64,000 bases of DNA from Bog-473 sp963742035 (GCA_963742035.1 CAVUKH010000002.1:186001-250000), one strand, 5' to 3'. Counted from the stretch's first letter, positions 1-9,122 are shown. Made by a program: numbers and translations. The notes: generated by a model not told the origin, from the letters alone.

Positions 1-1062
1 AATGCCGTACTGGGTGTTCCCGTCGAGCCCTGACTTGGCGTAGAGCGAGGGTGCGTACTGCTGGAGGATCTTCTTCTCCGTCTGCACCCACGGGTTGGAC
101 GTGTCGGACTCGGGAGCGAAGTACGCATCGGTGATCACCCCGTTGAGCAGCCCACCGGCCGCGGACGCCTGGGCTGCGGTCCCGCCGCCCTTCTGTGTGA
201 ACGAGGCCAGAAGCGGGCCGACGGTCGGCGCGTCGGCACCGACGTTGTCCACCACGTACTGCGGGGCGTAGCCGATGACCGCGGCGGGGAGCATCGCGAG
301 CGCGGTGGCTGCCGGGATGGTGGCCAAGACGACCACCTGCGCCCCCGCCGACTTCAGCGCCGCCATCTGGTTAGACAGCGGACCCGCCAGCGTCGCCGCG
401 TCGTAGGTCTGGCGCGAGACGACGGCGGAGGAGGGGATCTCCATGTCGAGACCCTTCACGACGTCCTGTCCGAACTCGTCGTCCTGGTACAGGTAGCCGA
501 TTTTCTTGCCGGCGAAATTCGCCTTGATGTAGGCCCCGAGGATCTTGCCGTCCACGGTGTAGGGGGGCTGCCAGCCGAGGCTGTAGGGGAACTTCGAATT
601 ACTCCAGCAGTTGCAGCCCGACTCGATGAAGAGCTGCGGCACCTTCTGTGCATTCAAGAAGCCCTGGACGGCCGACTGGGTTGGCGTCCCGAGCGATCCG
701 ACATCCGCGAAGATGTTGTCCTGCAGGACGAGCTTGCGGGTCAGGGTGGCGGTGTTGGCCGGGTTGTAGCCGTCATCGAGGTACGTGTAGTGGATCTTGC
801 GACCGTCGACACCACCGTGCGCGTTGACCCAGCTGAACAGCGCGTTCATGGCGGGCGCGATCTCGTCGTAGCCGGGCGCGGCCGGCCCCGTCAGCGGGAC
901 CGTCGCCCCGATGGTAATGGACGTCGACGTCACGCCGGGTGTGCTCTCTGCGCCCGCGGTCGCGGGCAGCAGCGTGACCCCCAGCATCAGCCCGAGGCCA
1001 CCGGCAACAAGGGCGCGAGCCCACAGGGCCCACCCATTACGCTTCCACGCTCGTCTTGGCAT
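1..1062 (-). CDS. livK: Branched-chain amino-acid type ABC substrate-binding protein (partial)
   Basis: Extracytoplasmic solute-binding protein that would deliver a ligand to the importer encoded by the four genes before it. The 3' end lies beyond base 1; about 354 codons are visible. The start at 1062 follows a strong GGGGAGG ribosome site and overlaps the livM end by 26 bp. An N-terminal signal peptide is clear: basic MPRRAWKR, a hydrophobic core, and a likely AGA cleavage site near residue 38. The mature part opens with ITIGATVPLTG, the usual first strand of the Peripla_BP_6 (LivJ/LivK) fold. It is last in a minus-strand operon livG-F-H-M-K. Ligand unknown; this family also takes up amides, urea and aromatic acids. 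Confidence 0.9.
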   Translation of the reverse strand, partial: MPRRAWKRNGWALWARALVAGGLGLMLGVTLLPATAGAESTPGVTSTSITIGATVPLTGPAAPGYDEIAPAMNALFSWVNAHGGVDGRKIHYTYLDDGYNPANTATLTRKLVLQDNIFADVGSLGTPTQSAVQGFLNAQKVPQLFIESGCNCWSNSKFPYSLGWQPPYTVDGKILGAYIKANFAGKKIGYLYQDDEFGQDVVKGLDMEIPSSAVVSRQTYDAATLAGPLSNQMAALKSAGAQVVVLATIPAATALAMLPAAVIGYAPQYVVDNVGADAPTVGPLLASFTQKGGGTAAQASAAGGLLNGVITDAYFAPESDTSNPWVQTEKKILQQYAPSLYAKSGLDGNTQYGI

Positions 1063-2149
1063 CGTTCCTCCCCTTCCTTTCTGTTGCATTGCTTTTGTCC
1101 TCTCTCGAGATCTCACTGGCGACGTCGGGCACGGCGCCACCAGGCCGCGGTCGATGGCCCCAGAGCCAGCGCAGTCCGCCCTGGATCCCGTTGGGTGCTG
1201 CCAACATCGCCACAATCAGCACCACGCCGAAGATGATCGTGGCGAGGTAGGCGTTGGCACCGCTGCCCAAGTTGAAGCCGTTGGAGAGCGAGGTGGACCA
1301 CTGGGGCAGGTACACCAGCAGAATCCCGCCCCACACCATGCCGATCAACGTCCCCGTGCCGCCGAGCACCATGGCCGCCAGCAGCTGGATCGAGAGGGTG
1401 AGCGGGAACTCCCCGGTGTTCACTACGCCGGTCGAGAGGCCGAGCAGGGCACCCCCGAGGCCGGCGCACGCCGCGCTGATGGTGAAAGCCGTGACCTTCG
1501 TGCGCACAATGTGGATCCCCGCCAGCGATGCCGCGATCTCGTCGTCGCGCACGGCCCTGAAGGCCCGGCCATAGCGACTCAATAGCAGGTTGGCCACCAG
1601 GACCATCACGATCAGCGCCCCGAGGATCTGAATTTGGGCCAGCCATTGCTCGGCGGTCAGCGAACCCGGTGCTGTTGGCACGGTCGTCGTCAGTCCCTGG
1701 TCACCTCCGAACGTGTTCGGCCACTTGTCGGCAATGGACGGGACGGCCAGCGCGAAGAGGAGCGTCATGCCCGCCAGGTACGGGCCTTTCAGCCGGGTGG
1801 CCGGCAGACCGATCACCAGCCCTGCCGCCGCAGCCACGCCCGTCGCAGCGGCCAGCTCGAGGATGAAGTTCCCCTGGGTGTGGTTCATCAGTAGGGCCAT
1901 GGTGTAGGCGCCAACTGCCATGAACGCGCCGTGGCCGAGGGAGATTTGTCCGTTGCTGCCCGTTAGCAGGCTCAGGCCAACCAGCGCGACCACATACGAG
2001 GCGATCTCCCCGACCTGATAGTCGTTGTACGAGCTCAGCCGCAGCGTGACCTCGTAGAGCACGACTCCGGCGACGAGCGCGACGGGGAGGTGACGCAGCA
2101 GGGGCTGACGGGGCAGGCGCAGCGCACGGACCCCGTCGAGGGTGGACAC
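1037..2149 (-). CDS. livM: Branched-chain amino-acid ABC transporter permease LivM
   Basis: Inner-membrane permease of the LIV importer, 370 residues. It shows about nine to ten hydrophobic segments and the LivM core signature GQISLGHGAFMAVGAY near residue 88. The GTG start at 2149 follows the livH stop after a single base, so translation is probably coupled. The C-terminal tail after the last membrane segment (RPGGAVPDVASEI onward) is polar and charged, longer than in many relatives, and its end overlaps the livK start. With LivH it forms the translocation pore driven by LivG and LivF. Confidence 0.92.
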   Translation of the reverse strand: MSTLDGVRALRLPRQPLLRHLPVALVAGVVLYEVTLRLSSYNDYQVGEIASYVVALVGLSLLTGSNGQISLGHGAFMAVGAYTMALLMNHTQGNFILELAAATGVAAAAGLVIGLPATRLKGPYLAGMTLLFALAVPSIADKWPNTFGGDQGLTTTVPTAPGSLTAEQWLAQIQILGALIVMVLVANLLLSRYGRAFRAVRDDEIAASLAGIHIVRTKVTAFTISAACAGLGGALLGLSTGVVNTGEFPLTLSIQLLAAMVLGGTGTLIGMVWGGILLVYLPQWSTSLSNGFNLGSGANAYLATIIFGVVLIVAMLAAPNGIQGGLRWLWGHRPRPGGAVPDVASEISREDKSNATERKGRNDAKTSVEA

Positions 2150-2150
2150 G

Positions 2151-3029
2151 TCAGACCCTCCTCGCGGCGGGTCGGGCGAAGATGCCCTCGGGCCGGGCCA
2201 TCAGAGCGACCATGAGGAGGGCCAGCGCGCCGAGTGGTTCGAGGCCCGAACCGAGGTATCCCCCGACGTAGGAGATGCACAGTCCCGAGATGATCCCGCC
2301 GACGAGCGCACCCACGGGGCTCTCGAGGCCGCCGATGACGGCGGCCGTGAAGCCGTACACGAGGATCAGGTCCATGTAGTACGGCCCGAACTCGCTCGTC
2401 GGCGCCACCAGTAGGCCCGCCAGGGAACCGGCGATGCCCGCCAGGCCCCACCCGAGCGTCAACAGGATGCCGACGCGCACCCCGAGGAGCCGCGCGATCT
2501 CCCGGTGGAAGGCCGATGCCCGCATACGGAGGCCCAGCGCCGTGTAGCGGAACAGGACCAGGGTCCCAGACATGAGCGCGAGGACGGCGATGAGGATGAA
2601 GAGGTCGAAGTGGGAGAAGGCGATGGTCGTGCTGCCCACCTTGAGGCCGCGCTGGGAGAAGGCAGCCGGGAAGCCGCGGCTCGCGTTGCCGTAGATCGCT
2701 CCCGCCAGCCCCTCGAAGACGACCAGCAGCCCAATGGTCACGATGACGGGATTCAGCTCGGACTTGCCGTGGAGCGGGCGGATCAGCACGCGTTCGGTCA
2801 CCACCCCGAGGGCGAACCCGATGATGAGCACCAGCACGAAGGCCCACCAGTACCCGAGTCCCCGCGACAGCAGGCTGAACGCAATGAACGTGGTGAGCAT
2901 GCCCGCCGCCCCCTGGGCGAAGTTGATGATCCGCGTCGCCCGGTAGATCAGGACCAGAGCGAGGGCCAGGGTGGCGTAGACCATGCCGTTGGCGATGCCG
3001 TCGAGTGTGTAGTCGAGGAATAGGCTCAC
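2151..3029 (-). CDS. livH: Branched-chain amino-acid ABC transporter permease LivH
   Basis: Second permease of the LIV importer, 292 residues, starting VSLFLDYTLDGIANG. I place the start at GTG 3029, four bases after the livF stop; a longer reading back to 3104 would overlap livF and carries no hydrophobic or family-like residues. The NFAQGAAGM motif about 40 residues in is the LivH counterpart of the permease signature, and GLESPVGALVGG near the end matches the conserved last loop. Eight or so membrane segments. Neighbours are livF upstream and livM downstream in the same transcript. Confidence 0.92.
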   Translation of the reverse strand: MSLFLDYTLDGIANGMVYATLALALVLIYRATRIINFAQGAAGMLTTFIAFSLLSRGLGYWWAFVLVLIIGFALGVVTERVLIRPLHGKSELNPVIVTIGLLVVFEGLAGAIYGNASRGFPAAFSQRGLKVGSTTIAFSHFDLFILIAVLALMSGTLVLFRYTALGLRMRASAFHREIARLLGVRVGILLTLGWGLAGIAGSLAGLLVAPTSEFGPYYMDLILVYGFTAAVIGGLESPVGALVGGIISGLCISYVGGYLGSGLEPLGALALLMVALMARPEGIFARPAARRV

Positions 3030-3033
3030 GGCG

Positions 3034-3741
3034 CTAGAACCCCAGATAGTGGTGACGCAGTGCGTCGTCGGCGGCCACAGTGGCGGCGTCTTCGGAGACG
3101 ACAACCTGGCCGAGGTTGAGAATGACGGCGTGGTGCGACACCGACAGAGCGCTGCGGGCGTTCTGCTCGACGAGGACCACGGTGATGTCCTTGCTCTCGG
3201 TCTGCTCCCGCAGCAGCGCCATCAATTGCGCGGTCACCAGCGGGGCCAGTCCGAGGCTCGGCTCGTCGAGCAGGAGCAAGCGGGGCCGGGAGATGAGGGC
3301 ACGGCCGAGCACGAGCATCTGCCGCTCACCCCCCGAGAGCGTTGACGCATTCCGACGCCGGAACGGCTGCAGGCGGGGGAAGAGCTCGAGGATCTCTGCG
3401 ATGGCGCTCTGGCGTGCCTTCTTGTGCAGGCACCAGAGGGTGGCCAGCCGGAGATTCTCCTCGACCGTGAGCTCCTCGATCACCCCCCGCCCCTCAGGCA
3501 CGTGGGACACCCCCAGCCTCGCGATGGACTCCACGTGGCGCCCCAACAGCGAGTCGCCGTCGAAGCGCACCGAGCCGTCGATTGGCTTGACCAGTCCCGA
3601 GATGGTCCGCAGGAGGGTGGTCTTTCCGGCGCCGTTGGCCCCCAGGACGGCTGTCACCGCACCGGCCTCCGCCTCAAAGGAGACCGAGCGCAGTGCCTGC
3701 ACCGCCCCGTAGGACACGCTGAGGTCGCGGACTTCAAGCAT
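3034..3741 (-). CDS. livF: ABC transporter ATP-binding protein LivF
   Basis: Cytoplasmic ATPase of the LIV importer, 235 residues from ATG 3741 (MLEVRDLSVSYG). A longer reading to 3885 merely reads livG in another frame. Walker A is GANGAGKT, the ABC signature is LSGGERQML, Walker B is LLLLDEPSLGLAP, and the H-loop region ends VVLVEQNA, all typical of LivF. The start overlaps the livG stop by 8 bp (ATGCTTGA), so expression is probably coupled to livG. Confidence 0.94.
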   Translation of the reverse strand: MLEVRDLSVSYGAVQALRSVSFEAEAGAVTAVLGANGAGKTTLLRTISGLVKPIDGSVRFDGDSLLGRHVESIARLGVSHVPEGRGVIEELTVEENLRLATLWCLHKKARQSAIAEILELFPRLQPFRRRNASTLSGGERQMLVLGRALISRPRLLLLDEPSLGLAPLVTAQLMALLREQTESKDITVVLVEQNARSALSVSHHAVILNLGQVVVSEDAATVAADDALRHHYLGF

Positions 3742-4597
3742 CGTCGGTTTCCTGCAGCCCGGGCGGTGGGTTTTCTTGTACGGCGTCGCCGAGGTAGGCG
3801 GTCGCCACGTTGGGGTTGGACCGGATGGCCGCAGGCGTGCCTTCAGCGATGACCTGGCCGAAGTTGAGGACGACGAGACGGTCACACACCGACATCACTA
3901 GGTCCATGTGATGCTCGACGAGGAGCACGGACATGTGCTCGGTCAGCCCGCGAACCAATGACCCCAACGCGTCCATTTCGCTTTCCGAGAGCCCGCTTGC
4001 CGGCTCGTCGAGGAGCAAGAGCTGCGGGCCTGCCATGAGAGCGCGGGCCAGCGCGGTTCGCTTCTGTATGGCGTAAGGGAGCGTGGTAGGCATTCGGCCG
4101 GCGTACTCGGCCGCGCCAAGGTCGTCGAGAATCGCCATTGCACGCGCTCTGACGGTGCGCTCCTCCCGGCTGGACCGCCAGATGCCCAGGAACGCGGAGC
4201 CCAGGTCGGCATGCAGCATCGGTCCCGCGCCGAGCATCACGTTTTCGTGCACGGTCAGCCCCGGACACAGGCCGACTCCCTGCAGGGTCCGGGCGATGCC
4301 CAGCTTCGCCAGGTCATGAGGATGGTGCCGGCGGAGGACGGCGCCGCGGTAGGCGACGGTCCCCGAGCTCGGGTGCACGAATCCGCTGATCACGTTGAAG
4401 AGGGTCGTTTTGCCGGCGCCGTTCGGGCCAATGACTCCGACCACCTCGCCGTGATTGACTGCCATCGAGACGTCGTCGAGCGCCAGCAGGCCGCCGAATC
4501 CGACGGTGACCCCGTCTACGACGAGCAGCGGTGCCGCGTCCCCGGGCGCGTCCCCCTGGTCGGAGGGGTTTGGCGGGGACTCGGTGACCGCGGCCAC
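3734..4597 (-). CDS. livG: ABC transporter ATP-binding protein LivG
   Basis: First gene of the LIV operon, 287 residues, GTG start at 4597. Walker A GPNGAGKT is followed by FNVISGF, and Walker B is LLLLDEPASGL. The signature motif is the degenerate LPYAIQKR form usual in LivG rather than LSGGQ. The first 25 residues are a low-complexity extension ahead of the ABC fold. It pairs with LivF to energise LivHM. A candidate operator (inverted repeat at 4759-4772) lies in the 189 bp upstream. Confidence 0.93.
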   Translation of the reverse strand: MAAVTESPPNPSDQGDAPGDAAPLLVVDGVTVGFGGLLALDDVSMAVNHGEVVGVIGPNGAGKTTLFNVISGFVHPSSGTVAYRGAVLRRHHPHDLAKLGIARTLQGVGLCPGLTVHENVMLGAGPMLHADLGSAFLGIWRSSREERTVRARAMAILDDLGAAEYAGRMPTTLPYAIQKRTALARALMAGPQLLLLDEPASGLSESEMDALGSLVRGLTEHMSVLLVEHHMDLVMSVCDRLVVLNFGQVIAEGTPAAIRSNPNVATAYLGDAVQENPPPGLQETDDA

Positions 4598-4758
4598 CGG
4601 GCTGCCTATTCGGTCTGGGGGGTGCGTGCGCCCATCAGACGCGTCCAGTAATCCATCATGCCAACCCAGCCCCCCGGCATTGCTTTGGACGTTACAGCGT
4701 TCAACACCAGAGCGCTCTGAAAATGCACGGAGGACGTTGCGCTGCTGGCTCGAAGCTT

Positions 4759-4772
4759 GTGAATCAGTTCAC
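4759..4772. promoter_or_regulatory. Inverted repeat GTGAA-N4-TTCAC upstream of liv operon
   Basis: A perfect 5-4-5 inverted repeat in the 189 bp between the flippase-like gene and livG, about 160 bases before the livG start. Its form fits a dimeric HTH regulator of GntR or related type. It also lies just past the stop of the upstream gene, so a chance occurrence cannot be excluded. The rest of 4598-4786 shows nothing further. Confidence 0.3.
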
Positions 4773-4786
4773 GCGCAGCCGCGGGG

Positions 4787-7246
4787 TCAGACGTAGTCGC
4801 TGCGTCGCATCCAGACCAGCGTGGCCCAGCCCCAGATCGGTGGCAGGTACGCGGTGCAGAAGCGTTCGATGAACACGGCCGCCACGGCTTGGTCCTGCGG
4901 AATGCCGGCGGCGGTCAGTCCGGCGATGAGGCCGACTTCAATGACCCCGGCGCCGCCCGGGATCGGAACGGCGCCACCGATCATGGCGGCCAGCGTCAGC
5001 ACCACAATGAGGGTGGCGAAGCTGGCCTGCTCGCCCACCGCGTGCAGGGAGGCGCCGAGGCAGAGCGCGATGAGGACCTGACTGCCGAGGGACCCACCCA
5101 AGACGTAGGCGATCTTGCGGGGCTCCACCGCGATCGCCTTGACGTCTTTCCAGATAGTCACTAGGTGCGGCCGGGCCTTCTCGTTTGCCATCCGCCGAAC
5201 TCGGGGCACGAGGGTCACGACGGCCACCAGGACGGCAACGACCAAGACGACAATGAGGATGATCCACACGATGTCCTCATGGCTCCCGCTCTCGCCGGTG
5301 CTCGGCTTGTGGAAGTCGCCCACGGCAAAGGGGAGACACAGCAAGAACAGCGCGCCCTTGACCACCCAGCTCGCGGTGCCGGCGATCGCCCCCGAGCTGA
5401 TGGCCGCCGGCGCGTCCAGCCCCTGACGCTGGAAGAAGCGCACACGCACGCCGAAGACGGCGGCGTCGCCGCCGACGAACGACGTGAACATGTTGGAGGT
5501 TTCCAGGGCGACGCAGCGTCCGAAGGGCAGCGGCCCCATCACCGCGCCGGTCAGGGCCCACGCCCCCGTGACCACGGGGAGCTGGCCCAGGACGAAGGCC
5601 GCCGCGACCCAGCCCAAGGCCGCGTCGCGGATGACGCTCAACGAGCCCGACGCCTCGGTGAGGACGCCGATGATCAGCCAGAGGCCGACGAGGCTGCCGA
5701 TGACCATCAGGAGGTTGGGCCAGCTGATCCGCTTCGGCTCGACGAGGTTCGGCACCTCGACCCCAGCGGCGGTTGCCAGTGCCTCCCGCAGGGACTTGAG
5801 GAATCCCTTCTGGGACCTCGCCATGCGCTCGGTCTCGGGATCGAGCGTCGAGCGCTGCAAGCGGGTCAGGACCGCCTCCACGGTCTCGGCGTCGAGGACG
5901 CGACAGGTCGAAGCCACCGCGCGGTCGATGCCGACCACAACGGCCGCCGTCGCCACCGCCGCGGCGAGGTCACTGTCGGTCCGCATGGGAGGCGCCGACG
6001 ACGAGGCGCGCCGGAAATCACGCAGCAGTGGTCCCTCCGGAGTTGTGACAACGGTCTCCGGGCTCAGCGCGCCGTGTGAGATCCCGGCCCGACGCAGCAC
6101 GAGCACGGAGCGCAGGAAGCCGTCGACCTCATCGTCCCCGATGTGGTCCCCTTCCAGTTGGGACAGCCGACGCCCGTCGGGCAGCCGCGTGACCAGGACG
6201 GCATCGTGCGCCGGCCCACAGCGCCCGGCTGTCACGATCTCTGGGACGCGCGCTCCCGCATGGGCGGCCAGGAACGTCAGGTAGGCCTCGTGCTCCACCT
6301 GTTGGAGTCGGTTGACCATGAGCGTCGGTCCCGAATCACGGTAGATGCAGAAGCGCCACACCTTGCGGAGCCATTGCGCGTCGGCGGCATCGCGTCCGTA
6401 GACGGCCAATTCGATCGGACGCCCCTCAGGATCGGTGCCGGCGAAGGAGGCCACCCCCCACTCCTGGCGCTCCATGGCTTTGAGCCCGACCACCTCGATT
6501 TCCAGGTCGCGCACGGCGGCCGTCACCTCCGAGGCGGACGGGAGCCCGTTCGGAGCGCCCATGGCCAGATGGCAGGCCGCCGCCGTGCCCCACCCCACGA
6601 TCACTGCGGCTATGACACCGAGCGGCAGCCCGTAGGCGCCGATGACGGCACAGAGCCCGGCGAGCGAAATGGCTCCGATCACAATGCGGTGCATGGGGCG
6701 ACTCAGGTAGGGCAGGCCCGCCAACGCGACGGCAGTGGCGATGGCCAGCTGGAGGATCGGAAAGCGCGGATCGAACCCGGAGAACTCCGGAATGGGGGGC
6801 CGCCCGCCGGCGGGGCCAAGCAACGCGTCCAGCAAGAGACAGGTGACGAGCGCCGCCAACCCGGCGACCCCCATCTGGCGCACGGCCGTCAGTCTGGGCA
6901 CGAGCAGTCCGATGAGGACCAACGTCACCGTGACGCCGATGGACCCGACAAACCAGATGGCGGTGATCAGCCATTGGATGCCCGTGGGCGGGGGGGTGAT
7001 GAGCTCGGTGACGTGGATCTCCAGCGAGGTGTTGGCCTGTACCAGCGGGATACAGATGACCACCAGCAGGGCGGCGATGCCGACTCGCACGGCGTCCGAG
7101 GCGCGCCGCCGGGTGGTGCCGCCGCCGTGTGGCCCGAGGACCAATGAGCGGACCCGCTGGCTCCAGGGCGTGTGGCCGACGGCGCGGGGAAGGGTCGTCG
7201 GATCGGCAGCGGCAGCAGTGGGCGCGGCGGTTCCCATGACCTTCAT
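4787..7246 (-). CDS. Membrane protein: kinase-like domain fused to MprF-type flippase (LPG synthase TM) domain
   Basis: An 819-residue polytopic protein. Residues about 55-230 hold six or so membrane segments, about 240-480 a cytoplasmic protein-kinase-like fold, and about 505-815 a second membrane bundle ending in the MprF/UPF0104 signature (AMIGGAVPIPGGAGVIEVGLIAGL, quoted in parts: GGAVPIPGG and EVGL). The kinase-like part has SHGALSPETV where active kinases have HxDxxxxN, and RDFRRA where they have DFG, so the catalytic Asp is Ala: a probable pseudokinase. No aminoacyl-transfer domain follows, so it is not a lysyl-PG synthase; lipid or glycan translocation is an inference. It stands alone, between divergent cysteine dioxygenase and the liv operon. 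Confidence 0.8.
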   Translation of the reverse strand: MKVMGTAAPTAAAADPTTLPRAVGHTPWSQRVRSLVLGPHGGGTTRRRASDAVRVGIAALLVVICIPLVQANTSLEIHVTELITPPPTGIQWLITAIWFVGSIGVTVTLVLIGLLVPRLTAVRQMGVAGLAALVTCLLLDALLGPAGGRPPIPEFSGFDPRFPILQLAIATAVALAGLPYLSRPMHRIVIGAISLAGLCAVIGAYGLPLGVIAAVIVGWGTAAACHLAMGAPNGLPSASEVTAAVRDLEIEVVGLKAMERQEWGVASFAGTDPEGRPIELAVYGRDAADAQWLRKVWRFCIYRDSGPTLMVNRLQQVEHEAYLTFLAAHAGARVPEIVTAGRCGPAHDAVLVTRLPDGRRLSQLEGDHIGDDEVDGFLRSVLVLRRAGISHGALSPETVVTTPEGPLLRDFRRASSSAPPMRTDSDLAAAVATAAVVVGIDRAVASTCRVLDAETVEAVLTRLQRSTLDPETERMARSQKGFLKSLREALATAAGVEVPNLVEPKRISWPNLLMVIGSLVGLWLIIGVLTEASGSLSVIRDAALGWVAAAFVLGQLPVVTGAWALTGAVMGPLPFGRCVALETSNMFTSFVGGDAAVFGVRVRFFQRQGLDAPAAISSGAIAGTASWVVKGALFLLCLPFAVGDFHKPSTGESGSHEDIVWIILIVVLVVAVLVAVVTLVPRVRRMANEKARPHLVTIWKDVKAIAVEPRKIAYVLGGSLGSQVLIALCLGASLHAVGEQASFATLIVVLTLAAMIGGAVPIPGGAGVIEVGLIAGLTAAGIPQDQAVAAVFIERFCTAYLPPIWGWATLVWMRRSDYV

Positions 7247-7400
7247 GTCGGGACGACGCGCCGCTGTCTTGCGGCCTCGAGCCTGGCCGGAGGAGGCATC
7301 GTCGTCATCTTGGCCCGTTTTGGCCCTTCCGCCAGGGAGGGGAGCCTAAAAACCCTAAATACGATTGACTTAGTCGGATTTAGTCTTTAGCCTTTGCCGG

Positions 7401-7982
7401 ATGGTTCCTCCGGCCCGACGTCGTCCCACGACGGCGGTCGTCGCGGGGTGCGGGGGGACGCTGCCGTGGCGGCAGCCCCGAGTCGACGCCCGGGAGGTGG
7501 CCAGCCGCCTGGCTCCGGCCGTGCACTGGCCCGGCGCACTGGACATGGCGCGGCGGTCGTGGCGGCTCATGGCCCGGACCCCCGACTTCGACGCTTGGCT
7601 CATCGCCTGGCCGAGCGGTGGGAAAGTGGAGCTCCATGACCACGGTCATTCGACCGGGGCCGTGAGCGTGATCAGCGGTGCCCTCGTCGAGGCCGTGCCC
7701 TGGCGAGACGACACGGGGCGGCTCTCCCTGGTCCGCCACGATCTCCGCGAAGGGGCCACGCTCGGCTTCGGCGCCGGGCACGTGCACGATGTCACGAACG
7801 ACTCGGACGGGCCCGCTCTGAGCCTGCACGTCTACAGCCCGGCGCTGACCACCATGACGTTCTACGAAGTCGACGGCGGACGACTCGTCGTACGCGAGGT
7901 GGCCTGGACCGCCGACGGCAGCGGCGAATTCGACGACCACCTCGAGCTCGGGACAGGCGGCGCAGCGGCGGCTTCCCGGTGA
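7401..7982 (+). CDS. Cysteine dioxygenase family protein (cupin)
   Basis: Probable thiol dioxygenase oxidising cysteine to cysteine sulfinate with Fe(II) and O2; 193 residues, near the usual 180-200. The cupin metal motif is HDHGHST (two His ligands) with the third His in GHVHDVTN, and SLHVYSPAL closes the barrel as in CDO type I. ATG 7401 is the first in-frame start; no good ribosome site precedes it. The upstream AT-rich patch (7350-7390) includes TTGACT and a GACT-T-AGTC palindrome at 7367-7375 that may be promoter and operator. Substrate could be another thiol such as 3-mercaptopropionate. Its stop overlaps the rhodanese start. Confidence 0.85.
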   Translation: MVPPARRRPTTAVVAGCGGTLPWRQPRVDAREVASRLAPAVHWPGALDMARRSWRLMARTPDFDAWLIAWPSGGKVELHDHGHSTGAVSVISGALVEAVPWRDDTGRLSLVRHDLREGATLGFGAGHVHDVTNDSDGPALSLHVYSPALTTMTFYEVDGGRLVVREVAWTADGSGEFDDHLELGTGGAAAASR

Positions 7983-8386
7983 CCGCGCGCAGCGCCGACG
8001 ATCTGGTGGCGGAGGCGCGCCAACGGATCCGGCGAGTCGAGCCGGACGAGCTCGAAGCACGACGGGACGGCGGTGCGCTGGTGGTCGACATCCGGCCGGC
8101 CGCCCAGCGCGCCAGCGAGGGTGAGCTCGGTTTCGGGCTCGTCGTGGAGCGCAATGTGCTCGAGTGGCGCTTCGACCTCACCGGCCACCATGCCCTCCCC
8201 GAGGTCAGCGGCTATGACCAATCAGTCGTGGTGGTGTGCTCGGCCGGCTACGCCTCCAGCCTGGCCGCCGACTCGCTCCGCGCGTTGGGTTTCACCGACG
8301 CCGCTGACCTGGCGGGGGGCTACCAGGCGTGGCGCAGCTGGCGTGAGGGAGTCGCCCCGCCGGTTCCCGCCGACGCTTCGGGGTAG
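7979..8386 (+). CDS. Rhodanese-like sulfurtransferase
   Basis: Single-domain rhodanese of 135 residues. The active-site loop is VVVCSAGYASS, with the catalytic Cys that would carry a persulfide; LAGGYQAWRSW is the standard last helix motif. The N-terminal 25 residues precede the fold, which begins with GALVVDIRPAAQR. The GTG start overlaps the cysteine dioxygenase stop by 4 bp (GTGA), so the two are probably translated together and act in the same thiol or sulfur pathway. Acceptor unknown. Confidence 0.88.
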   Translation: MTARSADDLVAEARQRIRRVEPDELEARRDGGALVVDIRPAAQRASEGELGFGLVVERNVLEWRFDLTGHHALPEVSGYDQSVVVVCSAGYASSLAADSLRALGFTDAADLAGGYQAWRSWREGVAPPVPADASG

Positions 8387-8477
8387 GACGAACGCGTCCG
8401 CACCTCGCTCCGTGCCCGCCCGTTCATGCCCACCACCGAATTCGCACTCGCCACCGTGCCTGTGCTGGCCCAGCCCT

Positions 8478-9122
8478 TTACGACTGGGTGAAACGGCCGG
8501 CCGCCGCCCCGCGGACGCGACCAGGAGGCAGCAGGCGGCCGCAGGCCGCCAGGGCCAAGGCCTGCGCCGGGCCCGTCACCAGCGCGCCGGAGCCCGAGGC
8601 CCAGTCGAGGTCGTCCGCCCGGAGCTCCACCTCGCTCAGATCGACTCCGAACACGTTTGCACCGGCGCCGGCACGACTGCCGGCGGCATCTGGTGCCACC
8701 AGCTCGAGCACGGCGCGGATGCGGTCTCCGGGGACGCGCCGCACCAGCGCCCCGGCCTCCACGATGTCGAGCTCGTGGATGACGCAGTGGATCAGCGCAC
8801 CTTCCACGCCGCCTCCCGGCGGGCGCCATTCGTGCAGCACGGCGGAGCGGAGATCGGCCACCAGCGAGGAAGCCGGGAGCGCGCCGTCACGCTCGGCCAC
8901 CATGTTGGAGAGACGAGTGAAGTCCCCACCGGCGGACTCGAGCTCCGCCATGAAAGCGGGGCCGTCGTAGCGCGCCGGCATCGTCACGTGGGCCACCACC
9001 TCGCGGGTGCGCCAGCCTTCGCACAGTGAGGGTGACTCCCAGACGTCGACCCCGGCCGATTCGAGCAGGTCGGCAAGTGCGCCGTATTCCTCGGCGATGT
9101 CCTGTGCGGTCCCTGCGCTCAC
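8478..9122 (-). CDS. Mycothiol-dependent maleylpyruvate isomerase-like (DinB fold) protein
   Basis: A 214-residue DinB-superfamily protein of the type that uses mycothiol as cofactor or co-substrate. It opens IAEEYGALADLLESA, and has the metal-type His positions in EVVAHVTMPA and in HCVIHELDIVEA. The last third (VELRADDLDWASGSG, GPAQALALAACGR) matches the C-terminal domain of this family. I place the start at GTG 9122, overlapping the SRPBCC stop by 4 bp; an upstream reading to 9491 is out-of-frame translation of that gene. Third gene of an ArsR-SRPBCC-DinB operon. Substrate unknown. Confidence 0.82.
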   Translation of the reverse strand: MSAGTAQDIAEEYGALADLLESAGVDVWESPSLCEGWRTREVVAHVTMPARYDGPAFMAELESAGGDFTRLSNMVAERDGALPASSLVADLRSAVLHEWRPPGGGVEGALIHCVIHELDIVEAGALVRRVPGDRIRAVLELVAPDAAGSRAGAGANVFGVDLSEVELRADDLDWASGSGALVTGPAQALALAACGRLLPPGRVRGAAAGRFTQS

